The position numbers were made by a program, and so were the translations under genes. From Pseudomonas azotoformans (lineage in GTDB: Bacteria > Pseudomonadota > Gammaproteobacteria > Pseudomonadales > Pseudomonadaceae): a DNA stretch of 64,000 nucleotides. Below, one piece after another: positions 8,327 through 20,973 of this stretch (its first letter is position 1; the number at the start of each line of letters is the position of its first letter). Below the pieces are notes generated by a model. The model had not been told where the DNA came from, did not search any database, and saw only the letters and a program-made list of their open reading frames with translations. The stretch spans positions 2,170,001 to 2,234,000 of the forward strand of contig NZ_CP014546.1 of assembly GCF_001579805.1 (NCBI RefSeq), given 5' to 3'.

Positions 8327-9595
8327 TCAGTGCCCGTAGCGCTTGCTGGCCTCAATTGCCAGACCACTGCCGATACTGCCAAAGATATTGCCTTCCACAT
8401 GCCGCGCATTCGGCAGCATCGCCGAAATGCTGTGGCGCAGCGCCGGGATCCCGCTGGAACCGCCGGTAAAGAACACCGTGTCCACCTGCGCCACGCTCAC
8501 CGTAGCGTCGTTGAGCAGTTGCGTCACGCTACCGCGCACACGCTCCAGCAAGGCGTCAATGGACGACTCGAACAACGCCCGGCTCAGGTCCACACTCAGG
8601 CCGGCTTCGATACGGTCCAGCGCCACGTGGCGGCTGTCTTCGTGGGTCAGCTGGATCTTGGTTTCTTCCACTTCCATGGCCAACCAGTGCCCGGCGCGCT
8701 GTTCGATCAACTTGAACAGGCGATCGATGCCGCCGGTGTCTTCGATGTCGTAGCGCATGCTGCCCAAGGCCAGTTGGGATTTTTGCGAGTACACCGAGTT
8801 GATGGTGTGCCAGGTGGCCAGGTTCATGTGGTGGCTGGTGGGCATGTAGGCGCCGCTTTTCATGCGGCTGCCGTAGCCGAACAGCGGCATCATGCCGTTG
8901 AGCGAGAGCTGCTTGTCGAAGTCGGTACCGCCGATGTGCACGCCGCCGGTGGCGAGGATGTCGCTCTGGCGGTTGTCGTTGTGACGGCGGTCCGGCGACA
9001 GACGGACCAGGGAGAAGTCAGACGTACCACCGCCGATATCGACGATCAGTACCAGCTCTTCTTTCTGGATGGTGGATTCGTAGTCAAACGCGGCCGCAAT
9101 CGGCTCGTACTGGAACGAGATGTCCTTGAAGCCGATCTTGCGCGCCACGTCCACCAGGGTGTTCTCGGCTTCCTGGTCAGCCATCGGGTCGTCATCGACG
9201 AAAAACACCGGGCGGCCCAGCACCACTTCTTCGAACTCACGGCCGGCGTTGGCTTCGGCGCGGCTCTTGAGCTGGCCGATAAACAGCGCCAGCAGGTCGG
9301 TGAACGGCATCGCCGTGCCGAGCACGCTGGTGTCGTGCTTGATCAGCTTGGAACCCAGCAGGCTCTTGAGCGAGCGCATCAGCCGGCCTTCGTAGTTTTC
9401 CAGGTACTCGTGCAGCGCCAGGCGACCGTACACCGGGCGACGTTCCTCGAAGTTGAAGAACACCACCGACGGCAGGGTGATCTTGTCGTCCTCCAGCGCA
9501 ATAAGCGTCTCCTCGCCGGGGCGGATCCAGCCGACGGTGGAGTTGGACGTGCCAAAGTCGATGCCGCAGGCACGGGCTGGGGATGAGTTTTCCAT
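8327..9595 (-). CDS. Hsp70 family protein (YegD-like)
   Basis: The 422-residue protein has actin-fold ATPase motifs of Hsp70: GIDFGTSNSTVGW (phosphate 1), VLIVDIGGGTSDFSLV (phosphate 2) and TVFFTGGSSGIPALR (adenosine site). It stops after the nucleotide-binding region, so there is no substrate-binding domain like that of DnaK. This matches E. coli YegD, a chaperone-like ATPase of unclear role. The start at 9595 places the ATPase motif at residue 12. It is divergent from a DnaJ-type gene, a natural functional partner; the sigma32-like promoter between them points towards the DnaJ gene. Confidence 0.88.
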   Translation of the reverse strand: MENSSPARACGIDFGTSNSTVGWIRPGEETLIALEDDKITLPSVVFFNFEERRPVYGRLALHEYLENYEGRLMRSLKSLLGSKLIKHDTSVLGTAMPFTDLLALFIGQLKSRAEANAGREFEEVVLGRPVFFVDDDPMADQEAENTLVDVARKIGFKDISFQYEPIAAAFDYESTIQKEELVLIVDIGGGTSDFSLVRLSPDRRHNDNRQSDILATGGVHIGGTDFDKQLSLNGMMPLFGYGSRMKSGAYMPTSHHMNLATWHTINSVYSQKSQLALGSMRYDIEDTGGIDRLFKLIEQRAGHWLAMEVEETKIQLTHEDSRHVALDRIEAGLSVDLSRALFESSIDALLERVRGSVTQLLNDATVSVAQVDTVFFTGGSSGIPALRHSISAMLPNARHVEGNIFGSIGSGLAIEASKRYGH

Positions 9596-9680
9596 GACAA
9601 TCAGGTTCCGGTTGAAAAACGGCCGCGCAGTGTATGCCAGTCGAGGGCGGATGCGTAGGCCGACCATCTGTTAAATCTTC

Positions 9681-9708
9681 CTTGAAACCTGGCGATTCGC
9701 CCCCACAT
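9681..9708 (+). promoter_or_regulatory. Sigma32 (RpoH)-like heat-shock promoter for the DnaJ-type gene
   Basis: CTTGAAA (9681-9687), a 13-base spacer and CCCCACAT (9701-9708) match the sigma32 consensus CTTGAAA / CCCCATNT with one mismatch in the -10 element. Transcription would start near 9715 and leave a leader of about 119 bases before the cbpA start. Confidence 0.6.
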
Positions 9709-9833
9709 CTGCTGCATACGGCAAGTGCCGATAACACTTTGACGCACCCCCAGGCCACAAGACTCAACAGGTGCAATGCAGCGCACGTTGTGCCCCGGGC
9801 TGTGCGATCTCGATTAAGGATGGTGAACCGCCG

Positions 9834-10772
9834 ATGGATTTCAAAGACTACTACAAGATATTGGGCGTAGAGCCGACGGCCGACGACAAGGAAATCAAGG
9901 CGGCCTATCGCAAGCTCGCGCGTAAATATCACCCGGATGTCAGCAAGGAAAAAGACGCCGAAGCCAAGTTCAAGGACGCGTCCGAAGCCTATGAGGCGCT
10001 GAAAAGCGCCGACAAACGCGCCGAATACGACGAACTGCGCAAATACGGCCAGCATGGCCAGCCGTTCCAAGGGCCACCGGGCTGGCAGAGCCGTGGCGGT
10101 TTTGGTGGCGGCGGTGGCGGTGAGGACTTCTCGGACTTCTTCAGCTCGATCTTCGGCTCCCGTGGCGATGCTTTCGGTGGCGGCCAGCGTCGTCCTGCCG
10201 GGCGCAAGGGCCAGGACGTGGAGATGCAACTGACCGTGTCCCTTGAAGAGACGTTGTCCACCGAGTCCAAGCAGATCAGCTTCCAGGTGCCGCAATATGA
10301 CGCCTCGGGCCGACATGTGAGCAACACCACCAAGAGCCTGAACGTGAAGATCCCGGCCGGTGTGGCCGACGGCGAGCGCATCCGCCTCAAGGCGCAGGGC
10401 GCGCCGGGGATCGGTGGCGGGGCCAATGGCGACCTGTACCTGATCATCAAGTTTGCGCCGCATTCGAAGTTCGAAGTCGAAGGCGAAAACCTGGTGATCA
10501 CCTTGCCGCTGGCACCGTGGGAACTGGCGCTGGGCGCCGAAGTGGCCGTGCCGACCCTGACCGGCAAGATCAACCTCAAGGTGCCTGCCGGCAGCCAGAA
10601 CGGCCAGCGGATGCGCGCCAAGGGTCATGGTTTGCTGAACAAGGCCGGGGAACGAGGGTTCCTGTACATCCAGCTCAAGGCCGTGATGCCCAAACAGGCG
10701 GATGATGAGACCATCGCCCTGTGGCAGGAACTGGCGAAAAAGGCCGCGTTCAACCCTCGGGAAAACTTCTGA
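9834..10772 (+). CDS. cbpA: DnaJ-class co-chaperone, CbpA type
   Basis: The 312-residue protein has a J domain at residues 1-70 with the invariant HPD (KYHPDVSKE). A Gly/Phe-rich linker follows (about 78-115), then two C-terminal beta domains with no zinc-finger cysteines. That domain order defines the type II DnaJ paralogue CbpA, which stimulates the ATPase of DnaK and binds curved DNA in E. coli. ATG 9834 gives the exact family N-terminus ([12 protein letters not shown]), with AAGGA upstream. The gene for the CbpA modulator, CbpM, is not found downstream; a decayed unrelated gene follows instead. Confidence 0.92.
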   Translation: MDFKDYYKILGVEPTADDKEIKAAYRKLARKYHPDVSKEKDAEAKFKDASEAYEALKSADKRAEYDELRKYGQHGQPFQGPPGWQSRGGFGGGGGGEDFSDFFSSIFGSRGDAFGGGQRRPAGRKGQDVEMQLTVSLEETLSTESKQISFQVPQYDASGRHVSNTTKSLNVKIPAGVADGERIRLKAQGAPGIGGGANGDLYLIIKFAPHSKFEVEGENLVITLPLAPWELALGAEVAVPTLTGKINLKVPAGSQNGQRMRAKGHGLLNKAGERGFLYIQLKAVMPKQADDETIALWQELAKKAAFNPRENF

Positions 10773-10778
10773 AAAATA

Positions 10779-10810
10779 GCCGCCGCGCGCTAACGGTCTA
10801 GCGCTGCGGC
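10779..10810. other. Hairpin after cbpA
   Basis: GCGCTA (10787-10792) and TAGCGC (10799-10804) pair across a 6-base loop, extended by GCCGC/GCGGC on the flanks. There is no T-run, so it may be a processed 3' end or a remnant of the decayed gene. Confidence 0.35.
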
Positions 10811-11201
10811 CTTCGTCGGTCATGCTGCAACTGCCCGGCAGGTACACCAGCAGCAAGCCCGCCCTGGTGGCCAGCCACAGGCGCGGGCGCAAAAACCTGA
10901 ACGACATTGAGGCCCACCTGGGGGCGATCTAGGACATCAGAGCGTTTGCCGAACCACGGCTCAAAGCGGCGATCCAGCAGCAGTTCAGCCTGGACCTGGA
11001 TGTCAACAACGTCTATTTCGCGCGCAAGTACGGCTTCAAAAGCCGCGATGACCTGTATGGATTTTTGGTCTTTGAGCAAACGCGCGATTCAGCCCTCAGT
11101 TACCGTTATCGCGGCTTGTTGTTGCTGGGCACCTTGACGGGGCGCCTGATGGGTCGGCTTCCCGGCAAGGCCCTGACGCCATGGGCGCCAGGGTTGTTGG
11201 C
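10801..11201 (+). pseudogene. Relic of a large DUF6543-like (dermonecrotic toxin-type) gene
   Basis: Reading the plus strand in the frame of base 10801 gives a first piece (SVMLQLPGRYTSSKPALVA...) that ends at TAG 10930-10932. It continues in the same frame with IRAFAEPRLKAAIQQQ, DLDVNNVYFARKYGFKSRDD and SYRYRGLLLLG. The second piece closely resembles the N-terminal part of very large Pseudomonas proteins with the DUF6543 domain, related to dermonecrotic or pore-forming toxins, which run to 1000 residues or more. Here about 130 codons survive, with an internal stop, no plausible start and a C-terminus running into the ureC stop region. The family identification is from memory. Confidence 0.55.
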
Positions 11202-12902
<1,701 letters not shown>

Positions 12903-12917
12903 GTGTATGTCCTCAAG

Positions 12918-14277
<1,360 letters not shown>

Positions 14278-14283
14278 CAGGCC

Positions 14284-14586
<303 letters not shown>

Positions 14587-14589
14587 GGT

Positions 14590-15429
14590 TCAGGTACTCC
14601 AGATTCGGGGGGGGACGGCTTCACGGCCCAGCACGGCGGGGCGTAACAGGCGCCATAAATCGATCAGCCAGGCGCGGGCATGCAGCGCTTCGCTGGCCAG
14701 GCAGCGGGCGACCAGCAGGCCCGGCAATTGGGTCAGGTCACCGCGCACTGCGTGGGGCAGGGCGCGGCAGGTGTCGAGTAATTCAGGGTCGATATCGGCC
14801 GTCAGCAGCAACGTGGCAAACACGGGTTGCCCGTCCAGCCCGATGGGCGAATCGAGCAAACCGTCGGCGCCGACAATGCGCTGGCGTTCATGCCAGAGCA
14901 ACTGACCGTCGCGGCGGATATCGAGGTGTGATTGAAAGTGGCCAAGCTCAAAACGCTCGCCGCTGGCCGGGCGGCCGAGGGCGACCACATCCCAGTAGAA
15001 CAAGCGCGCATCGCCTTGCAGTTCGATGCGCGTGGTGAGTTCGGCCTGGGCGGCGCTGAACACGATGGTTTCCTGGGGCAGCCATTCCAGCGTAGCGCCT
15101 GCTTCCACGGTGAGGTCCAACTGCTGAAACGCAGGGCCCTTGGCGCGATACCATTTGGCTGCGCCAGGGCTGGTCAACTGGGCCCAGGCGCCTGCACCGA
15201 CGTGGGCGCTGATGTCCAGGCGATCACCCCCGGCAATGCCTCCGGGCGGGTGCACGATGATGTGCTGGCACACCTCGGGGCCTTCGGCGTACAGGTGTTT
15301 TTGCACGCGCAACGGGCCGAGGTGGCGGCGCATCACCGGCCGCGTGGTGTCGCCGAAACGCGCGTAGCCGAGTTCCAGCTCGGCGTGCCAGCTGGGGGTG
15401 AACAGGGCAGGAGTAACGGGCAGGTTCAT
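14590..15429 (-). CDS. ureD: Urease accessory protein UreD
   Basis: The 279-residue protein contains [31 protein letters not shown] and the [12 protein letters not shown] strand, the family signature of UreD/UreH. It is the scaffold that binds apo-urease and recruits UreF and UreG for nickel insertion. It sits directly upstream of ureA and 31 bases downstream of urtE, joining the urea transporter and urease genes into one operon. Confidence 0.94.
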   Translation of the reverse strand: MNLPVTPALFTPSWHAELELGYARFGDTTRPVMRRHLGPLRVQKHLYAEGPEVCQHIIVHPPGGIAGGDRLDISAHVGAGAWAQLTSPGAAKWYRAKGPAFQQLDLTVEAGATLEWLPQETIVFSAAQAELTTRIELQGDARLFYWDVVALGRPASGERFELGHFQSHLDIRRDGQLLWHERQRIVGADGLLDSPIGLDGQPVFATLLLTADIDPELLDTCRALPHAVRGDLTQLPGLLVARCLASEALHARAWLIDLWRLLRPAVLGREAVPPRIWST

Positions 15430-15460
15430 GGCAAAGAGCTTATCGTTAGGAGGCTACAGA

Positions 15461-16159
15461 TTAGATGGTTACCAGGCCGCGCACACCCTCACTTTCCATA
15501 TTTTCACCTCGGCCCTGCTGCACGATTTCACCACGGGACATCACCAGGTATTGGTCGGCCAACTCGGCGGCAAAGTCGTAGAACTGCTCCACCAGCAGGA
15601 TCGCCATATCGCCGCGCTCCGCCAGTTTCTTGATCACCGCGCCAATCTCCTTGATCACCGAGGGTTGAATGCCTTCGGTGGGTTCGTCGAGGATCAGCAA
15701 GCGCGGGCGACTGGCCAACGCCCGCCCAATCGCGAGCTGTTGCTGCTGGCCGCCAGACAAATCACCGCCACGCCGATGTTTCATCTGCAGCAACACGGGG
15801 AACAGTTCGTAGATGAATGCCGGGACTTCCTTGGCCTCTGAACCGGGGAAGCGCGAGAGCCCCATCAAGAGGTTTTCTTCCACCGTCAGCCGCCCGAAAA
15901 TTTCTCGGCCCTGTGGCACGTAGGCGATACCCGCGTGCACGCGTTGGTGCGGCTTGAAACCGGTGATGGCGCGGCCTTCCCAATTCACCGCGCCTTCTTT
16001 GGCCGGCAGCAAGCCCATCAGGCACTTGAGCAGGGTGGTCTTGCCCACGCCGTTACGGCCGAGCAGGCAGGTCACTTCGCCGATCTTCACGTCAAACGAC
16101 AGTCCGCGCAGGATGTGGCTACCGCCGTAATACTGGTGCAACTTGTCGACTTGCAGCAT
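15461..16159 (-). CDS. urtE: Urea ABC transporter ATP-binding protein UrtE
   Basis: The 232-residue LivF-type ATPase has Walker A GRNGVGKTT, signature LSGGQQQQLAIGRALA, Walker B LLILDEPTEGIQP and the H-loop region LLVEQFYDFA. It energises high-affinity urea import with UrtD. UrtE is distinguished from other branched-chain-type ATPases by context, as the fifth gene of urtABCDE beside urease genes, and by the N-terminus LQVDKLHQYYGGSHILRG. Confidence 0.94.
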   Translation of the reverse strand: MLQVDKLHQYYGGSHILRGLSFDVKIGEVTCLLGRNGVGKTTLLKCLMGLLPAKEGAVNWEGRAITGFKPHQRVHAGIAYVPQGREIFGRLTVEENLLMGLSRFPGSEAKEVPAFIYELFPVLLQMKHRRGGDLSGGQQQQLAIGRALASRPRLLILDEPTEGIQPSVIKEIGAVIKKLAERGDMAILLVEQFYDFAAELADQYLVMSRGEIVQQGRGENMESEGVRGLVTI

Positions 16160-16171
16160 GTTCAGCTCTCC

Positions 16172-16993
16172 TCAGCGGCCCAGATAGACTTCGATCACCC
16201 GCTCGTTTTCCTGCACCTGTTCCAGCGACCCTTCGGCCAGCACGCTGCCCTGGTGCAACACGGTAACGTGGTCGGCAATCGAGCCGACAAACCCCATGTC
16301 GTGTTCCACCACCATCAGCGAATGCTTGCCCGCCAGGCGCTTGAACAGTTCGGCGGTGAATTCGGTTTCCGCGTCGGTCATGCCCGCCACCGGTTCATCC
16401 AGCAGCAATAGTTGCGGGTCCTGCATCAGCAACATGCCGATTTCCAGGAATTGCTTCTGGCCGTGGGACAGCAACCCCGCCTGGCGCTGGGCCGAAGCGG
16501 TCAGGCGGATGGTGTCGAGCACTTCATCGATACGGTCTTTCTGCTCGCCGCTCAAGCGTGCGCGCAGGCTGGCCCATACGGATTTGTCGGTCTTCTGCGC
16601 CAGCTCCAGGTTTTCGAACACGCTGAGGGCTTCGAACACCGTCGGCTTCTGGAACTTGCGGCCGATACCGGCCTGGGCGATCTGCACTTCACTCATGCTG
16701 GTGAGGTCGAGGTTTTCGCCAAACCAGGCGGTGCCGTGGCTGGGCCGGGTCTTGCCGGTGATCACGTCCATCAGCGTGGTCTTGCCCGCGCCATTGGGGC
16801 CGATGATGCAGCGCAGCTCGCCGACGCCGATGTACAGGTTCAAGGTGTTGAGCGCCTTGAAACCATCAAAGCTGACGCTGATGTCTTCCAGGCTCAGGAT
16901 GGTGCCGTGGCGGGTGTTGAGACCCTTGCCGGCCGCCTGGCCAATACCGATGGCATCGCGGCCGGCGCCTGCATCGAAAATAGGTTCAAGCAT
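16172..16993 (-). CDS. urtD: Urea ABC transporter ATP-binding protein UrtD
   Basis: The 273-residue LivG-type ATPase has Walker A GPNGAGKTT, a signature in the LSHGQKQFLEIGMLL segment, Walker B LLLLDEPVAGMTDAE and H-loop VVEHDMGFVG. The start at 16993 (MLEPIFDAGAGRD) lies 8 bases after urtC; the long in-frame extension to 17296 is antisense-like sequence inside urtC and is rejected. It has an N-terminal extension of about 30 residues before the ATPase fold, as in other UrtD proteins. Confidence 0.94.
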   Translation of the reverse strand: MLEPIFDAGAGRDAIGIGQAAGKGLNTRHGTILSLEDISVSFDGFKALNTLNLYIGVGELRCIIGPNGAGKTTLMDVITGKTRPSHGTAWFGENLDLTSMSEVQIAQAGIGRKFQKPTVFEALSVFENLELAQKTDKSVWASLRARLSGEQKDRIDEVLDTIRLTASAQRQAGLLSHGQKQFLEIGMLLMQDPQLLLLDEPVAGMTDAETEFTAELFKRLAGKHSLMVVEHDMGFVGSIADHVTVLHQGSVLAEGSLEQVQENERVIEVYLGR

Positions 16994-17001
16994 GACGTTC
17001 C

Positions 17002-18069
17002 TCATTTCTTCAGCAGGCCGATAACGCCCTTGGGCAGGTACAGGGTGACGATGATGAACAGCGCCCCGAGGAAGAACAGCCAGTATTCCGGGAACGCCAC
17101 GGTGAACCAGCTCTTCATGCCATTGACCACGCCAGCGCCCAGCAGCGGGCCGATCAGCGTGCCGCGCCCGCCCAGAGCGACCCATACGGCAGCTTCGATG
17201 GAGTTGGTCGGTGACATTTCGCTGGGGTTGATGATGCCCACCTGCGGCACATACAACGCTCCTGCCAACCCGCACAGCACTGCGCTCAGTACCCACACGA
17301 ACAGTTTGAAACCGCGCGGATCGTAGCCGCAGAACATCAGGCGGTTTTCCGCATCACGCAGGGCGGTCAGCACTCGGCCGAACTTGCTGCGCGCCAGGCG
17401 CCAGCCGATGAACAGGCTCGCCACCAACAACAGCACCGTGGCCCCAAACAACACCGCCCGCGTGCCCGGCTCGGTAATGCCGAAGCCGAGGATGCTGCGG
17501 AAATTGGTGAAGCCGTTATTGCCGCCAAAACCCGTTTCGTTCCTGAAGAACAACAGCATCCCGGCAAAGGTCAGGGCCTGGGTCATGATCGAGAAATACA
17601 CGCCTTTGATCCGTGAGCGAAAGGCGAAGAAGCCGAACACCAAGGCCAATAGGCCAGGCGCTAAAACCACCAAGCACATGGCCCAGAGGAAGTGCTGAGT
17701 GCCGACCCAATACCAGGGCAATTCGGTCCACGACAAAAAGGTCATGAACGCTGGCAATTCATCGCCGGACGCCTGGCGCATCAGGTACATGCCCATCGCG
17801 TAGCCACCGAGGGCAAAGAACAGGCCGTGGCCGAGGGACAACATCCCGGCGTAGCCCCACACCAGGTCCAGCGCGAGGGCGACGATGGCGTAGCACAGGA
17901 TCTTGCCCACCAAGGTCAGGGTGTAGGCCGACACATGCAGCGGGTTTTCCGGTGACAGCAGTGAACACAATGGCAGCGCCAGCAGCAGCGCGAGAATCAC
18001 CACGCCCACCGCGATCGTTACCTTCGGGCCGGCCTTTTGCGTGGCCGTGAGCATCAATGGCTGGTTCAT
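17002..18069 (-). CDS. urtC: Urea ABC transporter permease UrtC
   Basis: The 355-residue LivM-type permease has about nine hydrophobic helices, including ALALDLVWGYAGMLSLGHGLFFALGGY, the conserved LivM core, and the cytoplasmic-loop EAA-like segment near ALRDAENRLMFCGYDP. It begins with MNQPLMLTATQKAG, and its ATG shares one base with the urtB stop (TGATG), indicating translational coupling. It forms the membrane channel with UrtB. Confidence 0.95.
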   Translation of the reverse strand: MNQPLMLTATQKAGPKVTIAVGVVILALLLALPLCSLLSPENPLHVSAYTLTLVGKILCYAIVALALDLVWGYAGMLSLGHGLFFALGGYAMGMYLMRQASGDELPAFMTFLSWTELPWYWVGTQHFLWAMCLVVLAPGLLALVFGFFAFRSRIKGVYFSIMTQALTFAGMLLFFRNETGFGGNNGFTNFRSILGFGITEPGTRAVLFGATVLLLVASLFIGWRLARSKFGRVLTALRDAENRLMFCGYDPRGFKLFVWVLSAVLCGLAGALYVPQVGIINPSEMSPTNSIEAAVWVALGGRGTLIGPLLGAGVVNGMKSWFTVAFPEYWLFFLGALFIIVTLYLPKGVIGLLKK

Positions 18070-19571
18070 CAGTCGATCACCCGTCCTTTCAGTGCGAAGA
18101 GTCCTTGCGGGCGTTTCTGAATAAACAGAATGATCAGCGCGAGGATCAGGATCTTGCCGAGCACGGCGCCGATCTGCGGCTCCAGGATTTTGTTGGCGAT
18201 GCCCAGGCCAAAGGCGGCCATCACGCTCCCGGCCAACTGGCCGACACCGCCGAGTACCACGACCAGGAACGAATCGATGATGTAGCTCTGGCCCAGGTCC
18301 GGGCCGACGTTGCCGATCTGGCTCAGCGCCACTCCGCCCAGCCCGGCGATACCGGAACCGAGGCCAAACGCGAGCATGTCCACCCGCCCGGTGGGCACGC
18401 CGCAGCAGGCCGCCATGTTGCGGTTCTGGGTCACGGCACGCACGTTGAGGCCCAGGCGGGTCTTGTTCAGCAGCAACCACGTCAGCACCACCACGCACAG
18501 CGCGAAGCCAATGATCACAATCCGGTTGTACGGCAGCACTAGATTGGGCAGCACTTGAATGCCGCCGGACAGCCAGGCGGGGTTGGACACTTCGACGTTC
18601 TGCGCGCCAAACACCAGGCGCACCAGCTGGATCAGCATCAGGCTGATACCCCAGGTGGCGAGCAAGGTTTCCAGCGGGCGGCCATACAGGTGACGAATCA
18701 CTGTGCGCTCTAGCGCCATACCGATGGCGGCGGTGACAAAAAACGCCACCGGCAGCGCGATCAGCGGGTAGAACTCGATGGCTTGCGGCACATAACGCTG
18801 CATCAGCATTTGCACCACATAGGTGGAGTAGGCGCCGAGCATCAGCATCTCGCCGTGGGCCATGTTGATCACGCCGAGCAGGCCAAAGGTGATCGCCAGG
18901 CCCAGCGCCGCCAGCAGCAGGATCGAACCGAGGGACATGCCGCTGAAGGCTTGTCCGAGGATCTCGCCGAACATCAGTTTGCGCTTGACCTGCGCCAGGC
19001 TGGTTTCGGCGGCGGTGTGCACGGCGGCATCGGTTTCTACGCCGGGGGCGAGCAAGGCTTCCAGGCGTGTGCGCGCCAGCGGGTCGCCGGTGTTGCCGAG
19101 CAAACGCACGGCGGCGAGGCGCACGACCGGGTCAGGGTCGACCAGTTGCAGGTTGGCCAGGGCCAGGCTGAGGGCGGTATGCACGTCCTCGTTGGTCTCG
19201 CTGGCGACTTGCTGATCAAGGAATTTCAGCTGCGCGGGTTGCGCGCTTTTTTGCAGGGTTTGTGCGGCTGCGAGGCGCACCTTGGGGTCGGCGGCGAGCA
19301 GTTGCTGGCTGGCTTGGACGTTGTCGATCAGCCCGCGCAGCCGATTGTTCAGGCGCACGGTCTTGGTTTCACCGTTGAGCGTGAGTTGGCCTTGTTGCAG
19401 GGCATCCACCAACTCGATGCGTGCCGGATCGGGCTGGGCGGCCCAGTCTTGCAGGAGCTTGGCTTGTTGGGCCGGGTTGGCGGCCAGGAAGTCTTCGACG
19501 TCGCTGGCGTGTGCGGCGAAAGGCAGCAACAGCAGGATGGCGAGGATGAAGCGGTAAAAGGCAGTAGGCAT
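18069..19571 (-). CDS. urtB: Urea ABC transporter permease UrtB with periplasmic HEAT-like extension
   Basis: The 500-residue protein has a signal peptide (FILAILLLLPFAAHA). A soluble helical region follows (about 25-205) with repeated short helices such as PKVRLAAAQTL and PVVRLAAVRLLGNTGD, resembling HEAT repeats. The C-terminal LivH-type permease (about 210-500) contains GLAITFGLLGVINMAHGEMLMLGAY. Proteobacterial UrtB proteins carry this extension, while cyanobacterial ones do not; its role is not known. A repeat doublet separates this gene from urtA, so its expression may be lower than that of urtA. Confidence 0.94.
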   Translation of the reverse strand: MPTAFYRFILAILLLLPFAAHASDVEDFLAANPAQQAKLLQDWAAQPDPARIELVDALQQGQLTLNGETKTVRLNNRLRGLIDNVQASQQLLAADPKVRLAAAQTLQKSAQPAQLKFLDQQVASETNEDVHTALSLALANLQLVDPDPVVRLAAVRLLGNTGDPLARTRLEALLAPGVETDAAVHTAAETSLAQVKRKLMFGEILGQAFSGMSLGSILLLAALGLAITFGLLGVINMAHGEMLMLGAYSTYVVQMLMQRYVPQAIEFYPLIALPVAFFVTAAIGMALERTVIRHLYGRPLETLLATWGISLMLIQLVRLVFGAQNVEVSNPAWLSGGIQVLPNLVLPYNRIVIIGFALCVVVLTWLLLNKTRLGLNVRAVTQNRNMAACCGVPTGRVDMLAFGLGSGIAGLGGVALSQIGNVGPDLGQSYIIDSFLVVVLGGVGQLAGSVMAAFGLGIANKILEPQIGAVLGKILILALIILFIQKRPQGLFALKGRVID

Positions 19572-19598
19572 ACAAGTGTCCTGATCGTGCGCGGACAG

Positions 19599-19687
19599 TG
19601 TGGGAGCGTGCTTGCTCGCGAATGCGGTGTGTCAGTCAATACATCTGTTACTGATCCACCGCATTCGCAAGCAAGCCCGCTCCCACA
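19599..19687. repeat. REPIN-type doublet between urtA and urtB
   Basis: TGTGGGAGCGTGCTTGCTCGCGAATGCGGTG (written as positions 19599-19629) faces an inverted near-copy ending TCCCACA at 19687. Such structures inside operons often protect the upstream mRNA from 3' decay, which would raise urtA transcript over urtBCDE. Confidence 0.82.
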
Positions 19688-19707
19688 TTTTTTGACCGAG
19701 TCGGGCT

Positions 19708-20973
19708 TTAGTTGCTCTTCACGGCGTAATCCGGCTTCTTGTCATTGCCCGGAATGTACGGGCTCCACGGCTGCGCCCGGATCGGCTCCTGGGTCTGCCA
19801 CACTACCGAGAACTGACCATCCGCCTGGATCTCACCAATCATTACCGGCTTGTGCAGGTGGTGGTTGGTCTTGTCCATGGTCAAGGTAAAGCCCGACGGC
19901 GCGGCAAATGTCTGCCCGGCCAGCGCTTCACGCACTTTGTCGACGTCGGTGGACTTGGCTTTCTCCACCGCCTGCGCCCACATATGGATGCCCACGTAAG
20001 TGGCTTCCATCGGATCGTTGGTCACGGCTTTGTCCGCGCCCGGTAGGTTGTGTTTCTTGGCGTAGGCTTTCCAGTCGGCGACGAACTTCTGGTTCACCGG
20101 GTTCTCCACCGACTGGAAGTAGTTCCACGCGGCGAGGTTGCCCACCAGCGGCTTGGTGTCGATGCCGCGCAGTTCTTCTTCACCCACGGAGAACGCCACC
20201 ACCGGCACGTCGGTGGCTTTCAAACCCTGGTTGGCCAGCTCCTTGTAGAACGGCACATTGGAGTCGCCGTTCACGGTGGAGATCACGGCTGTCTTGCCGC
20301 CGGCGGAGAACTTTTTGATGTTGGCGACGATGGTCTGGTAATCGGCATGGCCGAACGGGGTGTAGACCTCTTCGATGTCTTTATCCGCTACGCCTTTGGA
20401 GTGCAGGAACGAACGCAGGATCTTGTTGGTGGTGCGCGGGTACACGTAATCGGTGCCCAGCAGGAAGAAGCGCTTGGCGCTGCCGCCTTCTTCGCTCATC
20501 AGGTATTCCACCGCCGGGATCGCCTGCTGGTTTGGCGCCGCACCGGTATAGAACACGTTCGGCGACATCTCTTCGCCTTCGTATTGCACCGGGTAGAACA
20601 GCAGGCCATTGAGTTCTTCGAACACCGGCAACACGGATTTGCGCGACACCGAAGTCCAGCAGCCGAACACCACGGCCACCTTGTCCTGGGTCAGCAACTG
20701 CCGGCCCTTTTCGGCGAACAGCGGCCAGTTCGACGCCGGGTCGACGACCACCGGTTCGAGCATCTTGCCGTTCACCCCGCCCTTGGCGTTGATCTCGTCG
20801 ATGGTCATCAGCGCCATGTCTTTAAGCGAGGTTTCGGAGATGGCCATGGTGCCGGACAGCGAATGCAGGATGCCGACCTTGATGGTCTCGGCGGCCTGGA
20901 TCGTCCAGGTCATGCCCATGGCGGCAATGGATGCCGAGAGAGTGAAAGCCTTGATCAAGCTGCGACGCTTCAT
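19708..20973 (-). CDS. urtA: Urea ABC transporter substrate-binding protein UrtA
   Basis: The 421-residue periplasmic binding protein starts MKRRSLIKAFTLSASIAAMG, a signal peptide with a twin-arginine-like RRSLIK motif and cleavage near IQAAE. The mature protein opens TIKVGILHSLSGTMAISE and contains YPVQYEGEEMSPNVFYTGA and GTDYVYPRTTNK, the UrtA/FmdD pattern. The start at 20973 has GGAG at good spacing; the extension to 21132 is not supported. It is first in the cluster, with its promoter in 20974-21286. Nitrogen control would be expected, but I see no convincing NtrC or sigma54 site. Confidence 0.95.
   Translation of the reverse strand: MKRRSLIKAFTLSASIAAMGMTWTIQAAETIKVGILHSLSGTMAISETSLKDMALMTIDEINAKGGVNGKMLEPVVVDPASNWPLFAEKGRQLLTQDKVAVVFGCWTSVSRKSVLPVFEELNGLLFYPVQYEGEEMSPNVFYTGAAPNQQAIPAVEYLMSEEGGSAKRFFLLGTDYVYPRTTNKILRSFLHSKGVADKDIEEVYTPFGHADYQTIVANIKKFSAGGKTAVISTVNGDSNVPFYKELANQGLKATDVPVVAFSVGEEELRGIDTKPLVGNLAAWNYFQSVENPVNQKFVADWKAYAKKHNLPGADKAVTNDPMEATYVGIHMWAQAVEKAKSTDVDKVREALAGQTFAAPSGFTLTMDKTNHHLHKPVMIGEIQADGQFSVVWQTQEPIRAQPWSPYIPGNDKKPDYAVKSN

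Noticed and set aside
8330..9586. A 418-codon frame antisense to the Hsp70 gene
   Set aside because: Shadow frame; the minus-strand gene has all three Hsp70 ATPase motifs.
9237..10907. A 556-codon minus frame spanning cbpA and the Hsp70 start
   Set aside because: It crosses the divergent promoter region and both well-supported genes; no domain is seen.
16994..17296. An N-terminal extension of urtD
   Set aside because: It would overlap urtC by about 295 bases and is Arg/His-rich noise; homology starts at MLEPIFDAG.
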